Shown: positions 28,525-37,390 of the stretch, piece after piece
How the letters are laid out: each line of letters begins with the position of its first letter
How positions within the stretch are numbered: the first letter of the stretch is position 1
Source: Flavobacteria bacterium GWA2_35_26
GTDB taxonomy: Bacteria; Bacteroidota; Bacteroidia; Flavobacteriales; Flavobacteriaceae
Assembly (NCBI GenBank): GCA_001800905.1
Contig: MGWH01000006.1
Location: 1-64,000 of the forward strand
Length of the DNA: 64,000 bases
Direction: 5' to 3'
Program-made: the position numbers and the translations under genes
Notes under the pieces: model-generated
The model's input: only the letters and a program-made list of their open reading frames with translations
What the model was told of the DNA's origin: nothing
Database searches by the model: none

Positions 28525-28782
28525 TTATTTGTCTATAGATCCCAATACGCGTTTCATAAAAGTATTTAAAGCTTCTTTTTTATCGGCTCCCTCTTTTACT
28601 AGTTTTTGTACTTCTAGCGCCCCATACATGTTAGAAATTAGTTCGCCAATTACATCTAATTCTTCGTCTTTCAAAGAAGGAATTTCGGTCATAGCTTCCA
28701 AAACTTCAATTGTTTCAATGATGTAATCTTGATCGTTTTCTTCGATGAATTGAGTCAAATGTTTGATAACAGGTAATTTCAT
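28525..28782 (-). CDS. DUF6952-like small protein of the thioredoxin operon
   Basis: An 85-aa, mostly helical, acidic protein (MKLPVIKHLTQFIEENDQDY) with no cysteines, signal peptide or membrane segment. I recognise it as the DUF6952-type protein found beside thioredoxin and peroxiredoxin genes in Bacteroidota; its function is unknown. It starts 34 bp after the thioredoxin stop and ends at the operon terminator. Constant linkage suggests a helper role for the peroxide-reducing pair, but nothing in the sequence names the mechanism. Confidence 0.8.
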   Translation of the reverse strand: MKLPVIKHLTQFIEENDQDYIIETIEVLEAMTEIPSLKDEELDVIGELISNMYGALEVQKLVKEGADKKEALNTFMKRVLGSIDK

Positions 28783-28816
28783 AGTATTCAGGTGTTAGTA
28801 TTCTTTAAATAAAGTG

Positions 28817-29125
28817 TTACGCGATTTCGTTTACTAAATCCGTTAATACTTCTTGTTTATTAGTTTGTGTTTCGTTCACTAATTTTCCATTCACGAAAGT
28901 GGCAAAAGTAGGTAGGTTACTTACATTGGCTAATTTTCTTGATTCTGGAGAATTTTCTGCATCCACTAAAACAAAAGTTAATGCTTCATTTTCTGAAGCC
29001 AATTTTTTGAATTTTGGTTTCATAATTCTACAATTTCCACACCAAGAGGCAGAAAATTGAACCACTACTTTTTCGTTTTTGGATACTAAATCCTGTAAAG
29101 TGTCTTCGTTTAATTCGATTAACAT
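28817..29125 (-). CDS. Thioredoxin family protein
   Basis: A 102-aa thioredoxin. ATG 29125 (MLIELNEDTLQDLV) is preferred to an upstream start that would read through the stem-loop region. The active site is WCGNC (Cys29, Cys32) instead of the common WCGPC, and the cis-proline is in NLPTFATF. It reduces disulfides in the cytosol, probably those of the peroxiredoxin encoded just upstream. It is separated from that gene by a 72-bp spacer holding an inverted repeat. Confidence 0.9.
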   Translation of the reverse strand: MLIELNEDTLQDLVSKNEKVVVQFSASWCGNCRIMKPKFKKLASENEALTFVLVDAENSPESRKLANVSNLPTFATFVNGKLVNETQTNKQEVLTDLVNEIA

Positions 29126-29143
29126 AGCTTTATTTTTTAATTG

Positions 29144-29186
29144 CAACAGCAATAACAATAGCACACTGCCATTATTATTGCTGTTG
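29144..29186. repeat. Stem-loop between peroxiredoxin and thioredoxin genes
   Basis: CAACAGCAATAA (29144-29155) pairs with TTATTGCTGTTG (29175-29186), extended by a few more pairs after one mismatch. On the coding (minus) strand it is followed by an A-rich, not T-rich, tract, so it is not an ordinary terminator there. It may be a processing or stability element that makes peroxiredoxin mRNA more abundant than thioredoxin mRNA. Confidence 0.6.
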
Positions 29187-29197
29187 ATTTTTTGTTA

Positions 29198-29836
29198 TTA
29201 GTGAGATCCTAAATAAGCAGCAGTACTGTTTCTGTCAGCAGTCATCGCATCTTTACCAGCTTCCCAGTTAGCAGGACAAACTTCACCTTTTTCTTGAACG
29301 TGAGTATACGCATCTACTAAACGTAAATATTCGTTTACGTTACGACCTAATGGCATATCATTTACACTTTCGTGGAAAATTTTACCAGTCTCATCAATTA
29401 AATAAGTAGCTCTGTAAGTTACGTTAGAACCTTCAACCAATACAGTGTCTAATTCTTCGTTGTATTCTGCACTTTCTACATCAAGAATTCCTAAGATGTT
29501 AGATAAGTTTCTAGTTGTATCTGCTAAAAGTGGGTATGTTACACCTTCGATACCACCGTTGTTTTTTGGAGTGTTTAACCATGCAAAGTGAACTTCATTA
29601 GTATCACATGAAGCACCAATTACAATGGTGTTTCTTTTTGCAAATTCTGGCAATGCTGCCTGGAAAGCATGCAATTCAGTTGGACAAACGAAAGTAAAAT
29701 CTTTTGGGTACCAAAACAATAGTACTTTTTTGTTGTTTTTTGTAGCTTCTTCAAAGATGTTGATTCTTAAATTATCTCCCATTTCAGAGATAGCGTCTAC
29801 AGAGATGTTTGGGAATTTTTTTCCTACTAATGACAT
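29198..29836 (-). CDS. Typical 2-Cys peroxiredoxin (AhpC/Prx1 type)
   Basis: A 212-aa peroxiredoxin that reduces hydrogen and organic peroxides. The peroxidatic Cys51 is in FTFVCPTELHAF and the resolving Cys in GEVCPANW near residue 178. The C-terminal tail (KDAMTADRNSTAAYLGSH) lacks a clear GGLG/YF sensitivity motif. It is first in an operon with thioredoxin and DUF6952, so thioredoxin rather than AhpF is the likely reductant. A promoter-like TAAGTTTG lies upstream. Confidence 0.95.
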   Translation of the reverse strand: MSLVGKKFPNISVDAISEMGDNLRINIFEEATKNNKKVLLFWYPKDFTFVCPTELHAFQAALPEFAKRNTIVIGASCDTNEVHFAWLNTPKNNGGIEGVTYPLLADTTRNLSNILGILDVESAEYNEELDTVLVEGSNVTYRATYLIDETGKIFHESVNDMPLGRNVNEYLRLVDAYTHVQEKGEVCPANWEAGKDAMTADRNSTAAYLGSH

Positions 29837-29869
29837 ATTTTTTGTTTTTAAGTTAAAAATTTATAGGTG

Positions 29870-29877
29870 CAAACTTA
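29870..29877 (-). promoter_or_regulatory. Candidate -7 element for the peroxiredoxin operon
   Basis: The minus strand reads TAAGTTTG (TAnnTTTG), 33 nt before the ATG. No OxyR-type dyad was recognised by eye. Confidence 0.5.
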
Positions 29878-29978
29878 GATCATAATTAAAGGTATATAAA
29901 TAAATTTTAATTATTAATATTTATTTAGTGATAGTTATTTATTATTTTAAAAAGAATTAATAAGGATAAACATTTGAA

Positions 29979-31571
29979 TTATAAGTTATTAATAGCAACA
30001 GGAAGCTGTCCGTTGCAAGCCAAATTTTGAATAAATTGTTGCGCAGCAACCTCTTGAAATACTTCAAAATCTTGATAGGCTAGTACTATTTCTTTGGCTA
30101 AAGCCAAGTTAGGTAGGACTTGCAATGCATATGGATTTCCAAAAACATAGAGCACACAATTTTTAGTTTGGAATAATTCGCCTAAATATTCAAGCACCTC
30201 AGTTTGTATTTCGAATTGATTCAGCGGTTTGGCTTTGGGCACAAACAAAGAAATCAAAAGGGTATCGTATTGAGAAATACTTTCTTTGCAATTGATCGAA
30301 CTCTCTGCGACTATAGAAAATAAAGGCGCATCAATTGATCGCATCGTTTTGACTGCAAAGCCATCATTGTAAATGCTCAATTGTGCCAATGTTTTATTTT
30401 GTTTGGCTTCTTGAATTCTAAATGGAATGCTGTCCGACTTGACTTTCGTCAAGCAACTCTCGGCAATTTTACGATTCAAATTGGTGCTATTCGAAAAGTC
30501 TATTGTGTTGTGTCTTATTGGTGTAACTGGATTCGTACTATTGAATAGTCCCACTTTTTCTTTGCATTGCATAATTCGGGAATAGCTTGCTTCAATCCTT
30601 TCGGCTGTTGCATTTTTCAAAATGTATTGAATTCCTTCAGCTACATTTTCAGCAAAGCATAAAATATCATTCCCAGCATTAAAAGCTTCCCATTCCAATT
30701 GTCCTTTGGTTGTATATAAATCGGAAACACTTTTCATATTCAAGGCATCCGATATGATCAGTCCCTCAAAACCCAATTGGTTGCGAAGTAAATTTTGAAT
30801 GATGTTCTTTGACAAAGTCGCCGAGGTGTTCTTTTCATCATTCAAAGCGGGCACGGCCAAATGACCAATCATAATGGAATCGACCTTATTTTCTATTCCT
30901 TTGATGAATGGATACAATTCGTTAGCCATCAATTGATCTAAACTTTCATTCAAAATGGGTAGTCCCAAATGCGAATCGACATTGGTGTTACCGTGACCTG
31001 GAAAATGTTTCAAACAACCTAAAATTCCAGCTTCTGACATTCCTTTTAAATATGCATTCGCAAATAGCGCTACCTTTTCTTTGCTTTCGCCAAAAGAGCG
31101 GTATCCAATCACTGGATTATTCGGATTGTTATTGATATCTGCCAAAGGAGCCAAGTTGTACACTATTCCAGCGGCCTTTAAGTCGGTTCCTATTTGTTTT
31201 CCTACTTCGTAAACCAAATCAACTTCAGATTCAGGCAAAGCACCTAAAGTGATAGCATACGGATATTGCGGTGTATTTTCAATGCGCATGGCCAAACCCC
31301 ATTCGGCATCAATACTCATTAAAAGGGGAGTAGGAGCGCATTTTTGATAGCGTTCAACAAGTTCCTTTAGCTTGGAATAACTATCCTCATAGGAAACTAC
31401 TTTTTGTTTGCTTTCGTAATTGGTTGCCGCACTTGCACGGCTATGAAAAAAGGTAAGTCCACCAATAGTATGGTTGCGAATTAAAGCTTCAGTAGCTTGA
31501 ATGTTTTCTTCGGTATCATTAATGAATACAGCAGGAAAGAAAAATTGCCCAATTTTTTGCTCTAAAGTCAT
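29979..31571 (-). CDS. nagZ: GH3 family beta-N-acetylhexosaminidase (NagZ-like)
   Basis: A 530-aa glycoside hydrolase family 3 enzyme. The (beta/alpha)8 domain (~1-340) carries KHFPGHGNTNVDSHLGLP (188-205; Asp199/His201 are the NagZ-type general acid/base dyad) and the nucleophile Asp275 in LIISDALNM. An extra ~190-residue C-terminal domain (GH3 C-like) is longer than E. coli NagZ. No signal peptide is visible. It would remove GlcNAc from muropeptides. It is the last gene of the recycling operon, 8 bp after the AmpG-like permease. Confidence 0.88.
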   Translation of the reverse strand: MTLEQKIGQFFFPAVFINDTEENIQATEALIRNHTIGGLTFFHSRASAATNYESKQKVVSYEDSYSKLKELVERYQKCAPTPLLMSIDAEWGLAMRIENTPQYPYAITLGALPESEVDLVYEVGKQIGTDLKAAGIVYNLAPLADINNNPNNPVIGYRSFGESKEKVALFANAYLKGMSEAGILGCLKHFPGHGNTNVDSHLGLPILNESLDQLMANELYPFIKGIENKVDSIMIGHLAVPALNDEKNTSATLSKNIIQNLLRNQLGFEGLIISDALNMKSVSDLYTTKGQLEWEAFNAGNDILCFAENVAEGIQYILKNATAERIEASYSRIMQCKEKVGLFNSTNPVTPIRHNTIDFSNSTNLNRKIAESCLTKVKSDSIPFRIQEAKQNKTLAQLSIYNDGFAVKTMRSIDAPLFSIVAESSINCKESISQYDTLLISLFVPKAKPLNQFEIQTEVLEYLGELFQTKNCVLYVFGNPYALQVLPNLALAKEIVLAYQDFEVFQEVAAQQFIQNLACNGQLPVAINNL

Positions 31572-31579
31572 CGTCTAAA

Positions 31580-32851
31580 TTATTCGTTGTTAGCAGTTTT
31601 CTTTCCAAAATCAGCTGGAAAAATTAAAAATCGAGATAAGATTACACCTGGTATGGTGGCGCAAAAAACCCAGATAAAAAAGTTATCATACCCAAGAAAT
31701 TCTTGAATATATCCGCTAATCATTCCGGGCAACATCATGCCTAAAGCCATAAATCCTGTAGCTAAAGCATAATGCGATGTTTTTGATTCACCTTCGGCAA
31801 CATATATTAAAAACATTAAGAATGCAGCAAAGCCAAAACCATAACCAAATTGCTCTATAATTACAGCCAAATAAATAAACAAAACGTTGTCAGGATGAAA
31901 ATGGGAAAGTAGTATGAATCCAATAATCGGTAAATGCATGATTAAAATCATGGGTAACATCCATTTTCCTAAACCTTGTTTTGAAATTGCAATGCCACCT
32001 AGAGTGCCTCCAATTAGCAAAGAAATTACCCCAAAAGTTCCGTATATAATTCCAACATCTTCAGTAGTTAAACCCATTCCACCTAATTCTTTGGTGTCAA
32101 TTAAAAATGGAGTAAGCATTTTCATTAATTGCGATTCGCCTAAACGAAATAAAAGAATGAAAGCAAGGACTAAACCAATTTGTTTCTTTTTGAAAAAGCT
32201 CGAAAAAACGGTAGTAAAATCCTTTTGTTGTTCAGCCGTTGTATCAGTAGTTTGGTTTTCTGAATTGGGAGTAGTGAAATAATTATACAACGTAATTAGG
32301 GTCATTAGCAATCCAACAATAATCATGGTATACGACCAAGCTTTTGTTTTATCGCCAAATTCAGTTTCAAGATAGCCACCAATAATTACAATTAATCCGT
32401 TTCCGGTTAGCATAGAAAGGCGGTAAAAAGTGCTTCGAATGCCTAAAAAGAATGATTGTTGGTCTTTAGAAAGCGATAATAAATAAAACCCATCAGTTGC
32501 GACGTCATTAGATGCTGAGGCAAAAGCGGCCACCCAAAATATAGCCAAACTTAGAAAGAAAAAGTGGTTCATTGGAATGGTGAAACCCACAATTAAAAAA
32601 GCAATGGATATTAGTAATTGCATGCTTAAAAACCATTTTCTCTTGGTACTATGTAAATCAATAAACGGACTCCATAATGGTTTGATTACCCACGGCAAAT
32701 ACAGTAAACTGGTATAAATCCCAATATCTTCATTGCTGATGCCAAGGTTTTTGTACATAATGACCGAAACCGAAATAATGATAGCATACGGAAAACCAGA
32801 TGCGAAGTTTAATAATGGAATCCAATACCAAGGGTTTTTATCAGCTTTCAT
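31580..32851 (-). CDS. AmpG-like MFS permease (muropeptide uptake)
   Basis: A 423-aa major-facilitator protein with about 12 hydrophobic helices. The start MKADKNPWYWIPLLNFASGFPYAII and the segment YLPWVIKPLWSPFIDLHSTKRKW match the AmpG-type pattern (GFPYAI, WxxKPLWSPxxD) of permeases bringing GlcNAc-anhydroMurNAc-peptides into the cytosol. Position between GHL10 (10 bp) and NagZ (8 bp) genes supports this. Direct proof of substrate is lacking. Confidence 0.82.
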   Translation of the reverse strand: MKADKNPWYWIPLLNFASGFPYAIIISVSVIMYKNLGISNEDIGIYTSLLYLPWVIKPLWSPFIDLHSTKRKWFLSMQLLISIAFLIVGFTIPMNHFFFLSLAIFWVAAFASASNDVATDGFYLLSLSKDQQSFFLGIRSTFYRLSMLTGNGLIVIIGGYLETEFGDKTKAWSYTMIIVGLLMTLITLYNYFTTPNSENQTTDTTAEQQKDFTTVFSSFFKKKQIGLVLAFILLFRLGESQLMKMLTPFLIDTKELGGMGLTTEDVGIIYGTFGVISLLIGGTLGGIAISKQGLGKWMLPMILIMHLPIIGFILLSHFHPDNVLFIYLAVIIEQFGYGFGFAAFLMFLIYVAEGESKTSHYALATGFMALGMMLPGMISGYIQEFLGYDNFFIWVFCATIPGVILSRFLIFPADFGKKTANNE

Positions 32852-32861
32852 TGTGTTTTTA

Positions 32862-34409
32862 TTAATTAGTTTTTAGTACTGATTTTGGAAGTTGTGTGAT
32901 GATTTCTTTACTTTCGTTTCCATAATAATCGATATACGACAAAGCAAAATTAGTTTTGTTTTCGATAGCAATTAATGGAATACGAATAGACAAACGATTA
33001 TTATTTTTTTGAACATAAAATTTATCGATAATATGACTCGGGTCTTCGCTGTCAATTAGTAGATTATTTTCCGTGCCATACAGTATCACATAGCGAACAG
33101 GGTGGCGTGTCGATTGTAATGAAACTACTATTTCTGTTTTATTTTTTATAATGCTTGTTACTCTTGGAACATCAAAAACTAATTTCTTGAAATTAGGAAC
33201 AGCAGCAGGAATGGCATGAAATTTATATTGATTTTCAGCTAATAATTGGGTAACATCTTGGTTTTTATTAAGAAACCATTTGGCACTAAAAAAAGCATTC
33301 CCCTGAACATTATTGAAAGAACGGGTGTAATCAATTTGATTCGGAATTTCAGTTGGAGCATCCCATTTTTTATCGGCATCCGATTTGATTTTATAGGTGC
33401 TGTTGCCAATGTAAACAGCGCTGTTTTTAGCATTTTCAGACCACCATTTTAACAACTTAGTATAGGAAGCTTTGGGATGATCTAAGCTCCAATAGAGTTG
33501 AGGCAAAATATAATCAATCCAATTGTTTTCCATCCAAACCAAAGGGTCAGCAAATAAATCATCATAATTTGTTTGTCCCGCTTGCGTGTCAGAACCTCTT
33601 GGATCGACAGATTTATTGCGCCAAACTCCAAAAGGACTGATACCAAATTGTACCCAAGGTTTTATTTTTTTGATACTAGTCGAAATTTGTTGAATAAAAG
33701 TGTTCACGTTATTACGTCTCCAGTCGGCTAATTCAAGACCATTTCCATATGTATTGAATGAATCTGTGTCGTTAAATTTTTCCCCTTCAACTGTATACGG
33801 ATAAAAGTAATCGTCGAAATGAATGGCGTCCACATCGTATTTTTGTACTACTTCTTCCACTACTTTTGTCAAGTGATTTTGCACTTCGGGAAGCGCGGGA
33901 TTGTAATAGTATTTTCCAGCATATTTAATCATCCAATCCGGATGCTTAATTAGATCGTGTTTACGGCTTATGATTTCAGTATTTGTTCCTGAAGTAGCAC
34001 GGAAAGGATTCAACCAGGCATGAAATTCAAATCCGCGTTTGTGTGCTTCAGTAATCATCCATTCCAAGGTATCAAAATAGGGTGAAGGTGCTTTGCCTTC
34101 TTTTCCGGTCAGGTTGCGGGACCAAGGCGCCAATTCAGTAGGATAAAAAGCATCTCCATTACTACGAATTTGAACTATCACCGCATTGTAATGAAGTTTT
34201 TTATACGATTCTAAAATTTCAATAAAATCGGCTTTTTCTTTTTCAACGCTGTCAGTATTGTTTTTCGGCCAATCAATATTGGCTACAGTGGCAATCCAAA
34301 CGGCTCTAAATTCGTTTTTTGGGTAGGTCAATTTACTTTGAGCAAAGTTGTTGCTAATAGAAAGTAGCAAACATAAAAAAGCAAAAGTAAAGGTCTTAAA
34401 ATGTGTCAT
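32862..34409 (-). CDS. GHL10 family (glycosyl hydrolase-like) secreted protein
   Basis: A 515-aa exported protein. The signal peptide MTHFKTFTFAFLCLLLSISNNFA is followed by a GHL10 TIM-barrel (~28-340) with EFRAVWIATVANIDWP, FHAWLNPFRA, VDAIHFDDYFYPY (candidate catalytic Asp residues) and FGISPFGVWRN, as in YngK-type proteins. A C-terminal ~130 residues look like a fibronectin-III-like beta domain. Family members have been linked to peptidoglycan glycan cleavage, and the operon with anmK, ampG-like and nagZ genes fits that. It lies 76 bp after anmK. Confidence 0.85.
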   Translation of the reverse strand: MTHFKTFTFAFLCLLLSISNNFAQSKLTYPKNEFRAVWIATVANIDWPKNNTDSVEKEKADFIEILESYKKLHYNAVIVQIRSNGDAFYPTELAPWSRNLTGKEGKAPSPYFDTLEWMITEAHKRGFEFHAWLNPFRATSGTNTEIISRKHDLIKHPDWMIKYAGKYYYNPALPEVQNHLTKVVEEVVQKYDVDAIHFDDYFYPYTVEGEKFNDTDSFNTYGNGLELADWRRNNVNTFIQQISTSIKKIKPWVQFGISPFGVWRNKSVDPRGSDTQAGQTNYDDLFADPLVWMENNWIDYILPQLYWSLDHPKASYTKLLKWWSENAKNSAVYIGNSTYKIKSDADKKWDAPTEIPNQIDYTRSFNNVQGNAFFSAKWFLNKNQDVTQLLAENQYKFHAIPAAVPNFKKLVFDVPRVTSIIKNKTEIVVSLQSTRHPVRYVILYGTENNLLIDSEDPSHIIDKFYVQKNNNRLSIRIPLIAIENKTNFALSYIDYYGNESKEIITQLPKSVLKTN

Positions 34410-34485
34410 TTATGGGGTTATTCTTTTCAAATACAAAATTAGTCTATTTCGAGCAGTTGTAGGTATTTCAATCACACAAATTAAT

Positions 34486-35694
34486 TTAATCAGGGAAAGA
34501 AATTTTACCCATTCGTACCGATGGAATTCCTTGTTTGGTTCCAAAATCAGTAGGGCTTCCGGTTATTGTTTCGTTGGCCAATACGGCAAAAAGTATCGCT
34601 TCCTTTGCATCGGCTGAAATCCCAAGGTCATTTGTATTTTTGAATTGACTAGCGACAAGTTCATTTAAATGCTCCATCAATAAAGGATTATGTACACCAC
34701 CACCTGAAACATAAACGGTACATTCTTTTGCAGTAATGTTACTTTGATTGATTGCGAATAGAATAGCTTCAGCTGCGGTTTCGGCACTAAAACGTGTAAG
34801 TGTTGCCAAAACATCTTCAACAACTAGCTGTTGGGTTTGGCTTTGAATCATTGCTTTTTGAACATAGTCTAGATTGAAAAGTTCAGGTCCAGTTGTTTTT
34901 GGAAAGGATGTTTTAAAAAAGGAATTGTTTTTTAGCGCTTTTAGTAAGTCAGAATTTATAGTTCCTTTTCGAGCAATTTGAGCGTCTTTGTCATAACTCA
35001 TTTCGGGAAAATGCAATTGTACGAAGGCATCAATCAATGTATTTCCGGTTCCAGTATCAGTTACAAAAACCTGTTCTGGATTTTGATTTTTGGGTAAATA
35101 AGTAAAGTTACCAATACCTCCTAAATTAAGCATGATGCGATTTTCGGTTTCGCTGCTAAACAGATAATAGTCTCCGTATACTGCCAAAGGAGCACCTTCG
35201 CCACCAGCAGCGACATGTTTTTGTCTGAAGTCAGAAATGGTAATAATTCCAGTACTAACGGCAATATGATCACCGTCTCCAATTTGCAAAGTAGCATTTG
35301 GAAATTGGGTTTGTTGATGAATTATTTTTGGAGCATGCATTACCGTTTGCCCGTGTGAGGCAATTAGATCGACCTCGGCAGGAGCTACGTTCCATTTTTG
35401 TAAACAATCTAGAACGATATCAGCATGCAGGTTACCAATCCATTCGTTTAACAAAGCAAGATGTTGGAAATCGATTGTTTTTTTTGCAAATACTTTTCGA
35501 ATCTCTGCTTTTATAGTTTCGGAATAGGGAACGGTTTGAAACTCTTTTAATCTAAGCTGTGTATTCTTTCCTGAATCTGATATTTCACACAATACCACAT
35601 CTAAACCGTCCAAAGAAGTACCTGACATCAACCCAATAATGGTTCGTGTCTTTTTTTGTGCGATTTGGTATAGTGATTCAATATTGGAATTCAT
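34486..35694 (-). CDS. anmK: Anhydro-N-acetylmuramic acid kinase
   Basis: A 402-aa AnmK, which opens the 1,6-anhydro ring of anhydroMurNAc and phosphorylates it to MurNAc-6-phosphate. GLMSGTSLDGLDV (ATP-binding), LIASHGQTVMHAP, GDGDHIAVSTGIITISDFR, LNLGGIGNFTYLP and DTGTGNTLIDAF are all conserved. About 30 residues longer than the E. coli enzyme, mostly at the N-terminus. It lies 11 bp after the symporter gene. The next enzyme in the pathway, the MurQ etherase, is not encoded in the window. Confidence 0.94.
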   Translation of the reverse strand: MNSNIESLYQIAQKKTRTIIGLMSGTSLDGLDVVLCEISDSGKNTQLRLKEFQTVPYSETIKAEIRKVFAKKTIDFQHLALLNEWIGNLHADIVLDCLQKWNVAPAEVDLIASHGQTVMHAPKIIHQQTQFPNATLQIGDGDHIAVSTGIITISDFRQKHVAAGGEGAPLAVYGDYYLFSSETENRIMLNLGGIGNFTYLPKNQNPEQVFVTDTGTGNTLIDAFVQLHFPEMSYDKDAQIARKGTINSDLLKALKNNSFFKTSFPKTTGPELFNLDYVQKAMIQSQTQQLVVEDVLATLTRFSAETAAEAILFAINQSNITAKECTVYVSGGGVHNPLLMEHLNELVASQFKNTNDLGISADAKEAILFAVLANETITGSPTDFGTKQGIPSVRMGKISFPD

Positions 35695-35705
35695 GAAGAA
35701 TAGAT

Positions 35706-37214
35706 TTAAAATTGGTATTTATTGGCTACTGTTTTACTAGTCAGTAATAAACCTATAAAAGTGATTAGTGTGTTCACAATAATCAATTCGTTATCGAAAA
35801 CATAACCGCCTAAAAGGTTTGCCGAATTTTCATTGATTATAAAAGTGAGGGCAGGCGATAGTATACAAATTATGGGTACCAATCGGTCGTTTACTTTTTT
35901 AGATTTTAGGAACAATCCAAAAGCATATAATCCTAAAAGCGGGCCATAAGTATAGGAAGCCACTCTAAATATCATCCCAACAACAGAACTGTCATTAATG
36001 GCATTGAATACTAATATGACTACAAACATACCCACTGAAAATCCCAAATGAACAAGATGTCTAGTACGCACTAAATTTGTTTTCTGATTGTTTTCCACCT
36101 TATCCATTCCTAAGAAATCGACGCAAAAAGAAGTGGTTAATGCAGTTAAAGCCGAATCAGTGGTGGCAAAAGTAGCTGCAATAAGTCCTAATAGAAAAAC
36201 AATAGCAGGAATAGTAGCCAAATGATGTAAAGCGATTTCAGGAAAAAGTAAATCGGTTCGCGGTTTATTGGTTACTAAATCCAATGGAACTTGGATATTG
36301 TTTTTGGCTGCAAAAATATAAAGCAATGCACCAACGCTCAAGAAAAACAGATTGATGATTACAAAGATAGTGGTGAAACTGAACATGTTTTTTTGGGCTT
36401 CGCCAATGTTTTTGCAACTTAAATTTTTTTGCATTAAATCTTGGTCTAATCCCACCATGGCAATGGTAACGAACATTCCGCCTAAAATTTGTTTTACAAA
36501 ATGGAATTTACTTCCGATAAAATCATCAAAGAAAAATATTTTGGAGTAGTTGCTGTTTTTAACTTCTTCGAAAGCACTGATCATACCTAAATCCAGGCTA
36601 CTACAAATGAAATAAATGGTTAAAAACACCGAAGCAACTAAGAAAAAAGTTTGCAAGGTATCCGTAATGATGATGGTTTTCAAACCTCCTTTATACGTGT
36701 AGGAAAAAATCAAGAGTAGCGAAATTAAAACTGTGGCTGCAAACGGGATGTTGTAAAAATCAAAAACATAACGTTGTAAAACAATAACCACTAAATACAA
36801 ACGGAAGGCAGAGGAAATGGTTCGGCTTACTAAAAATATAGATGCAGCAGTTCGGTAACTATAGAAACCCATTCGCTGTTCGATATATCCGTATATCGAA
36901 GTAAGGTTCATTCGATAATAAAGCGGCAGAAGCAATTTGGCTACTACAATAAATCCGATCGCATTTCCAATGATAAACTGGAAGTATTTGAATTGTTCCC
37001 CATTCGGTGAACCCACTTCGCCAGGTACCGAGATAAAAGTTACTCCTGAAAGTGCCGTACCAATCATTCCAAAAGCAACTAAATACCATTTGGAGTTTTT
37101 ATTGGCAGTAAAAAAAACTTCATTGCCACTGTCTTTTTTACTTACTCTGTACGAGATGTAAAATAGTAGACTAAAGTAAATAAGGATAATTAGTAAAATG
37201 ATACTCGGACTCAT
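35706..37214 (-). CDS. Sodium/solute symporter (SSS family)
   Basis: A 502-aa membrane protein with about 13 helices of the SSS family (SGLT/PutP fold). ATG 37214 (MSPSIILLIILIYFSLLFY) is chosen; the open frame also has a TTG at 37253. GMIGTALSGVTFISVPGEVG and the FATTDSALTALTTSFCVDFLG segment are family signatures of the Na+ site. First gene of the operon anmK-GHL10-ampG-nagZ, so its substrate may be anhydroMurNAc, MurNAc or another wall sugar. SSS substrates cannot be read from sequence alone. Confidence 0.88.
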   Translation of the reverse strand: MSPSIILLIILIYFSLLFYISYRVSKKDSGNEVFFTANKNSKWYLVAFGMIGTALSGVTFISVPGEVGSPNGEQFKYFQFIIGNAIGFIVVAKLLLPLYYRMNLTSIYGYIEQRMGFYSYRTAASIFLVSRTISSAFRLYLVVIVLQRYVFDFYNIPFAATVLISLLLIFSYTYKGGLKTIIITDTLQTFFLVASVFLTIYFICSSLDLGMISAFEEVKNSNYSKIFFFDDFIGSKFHFVKQILGGMFVTIAMVGLDQDLMQKNLSCKNIGEAQKNMFSFTTIFVIINLFFLSVGALLYIFAAKNNIQVPLDLVTNKPRTDLLFPEIALHHLATIPAIVFLLGLIAATFATTDSALTALTTSFCVDFLGMDKVENNQKTNLVRTRHLVHLGFSVGMFVVILVFNAINDSSVVGMIFRVASYTYGPLLGLYAFGLFLKSKKVNDRLVPIICILSPALTFIINENSANLLGGYVFDNELIIVNTLITFIGLLLTSKTVANKYQF

Positions 37215-37340
37215 AGTTTCTGGATTCGGATATGGAATTGTAATGATAGACAAATATGCTAAATTATTTCTGTATTCTTAATAGGATGCGATTACTTTTA
37301 TTTGCTTTCTTTCATTCTTTCAATTCTCTTCTATTTCAAT

Positions 37341-37348
37341 TATATTTG
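37341..37348 (+). promoter_or_regulatory. Candidate -7 element for the D-lactate dehydrogenase-like gene
   Basis: TATATTTG matches TAnnTTTG, 42 nt before ATG 37391. A second match, TAAATTTG at 37376-37383, is too close to the ATG unless the transcript is nearly leaderless. Confidence 0.45.
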
Positions 37349-37390
37349 TCATCCAATTGCTGAATAGTCAGTAATTAAATTTGGATAACC

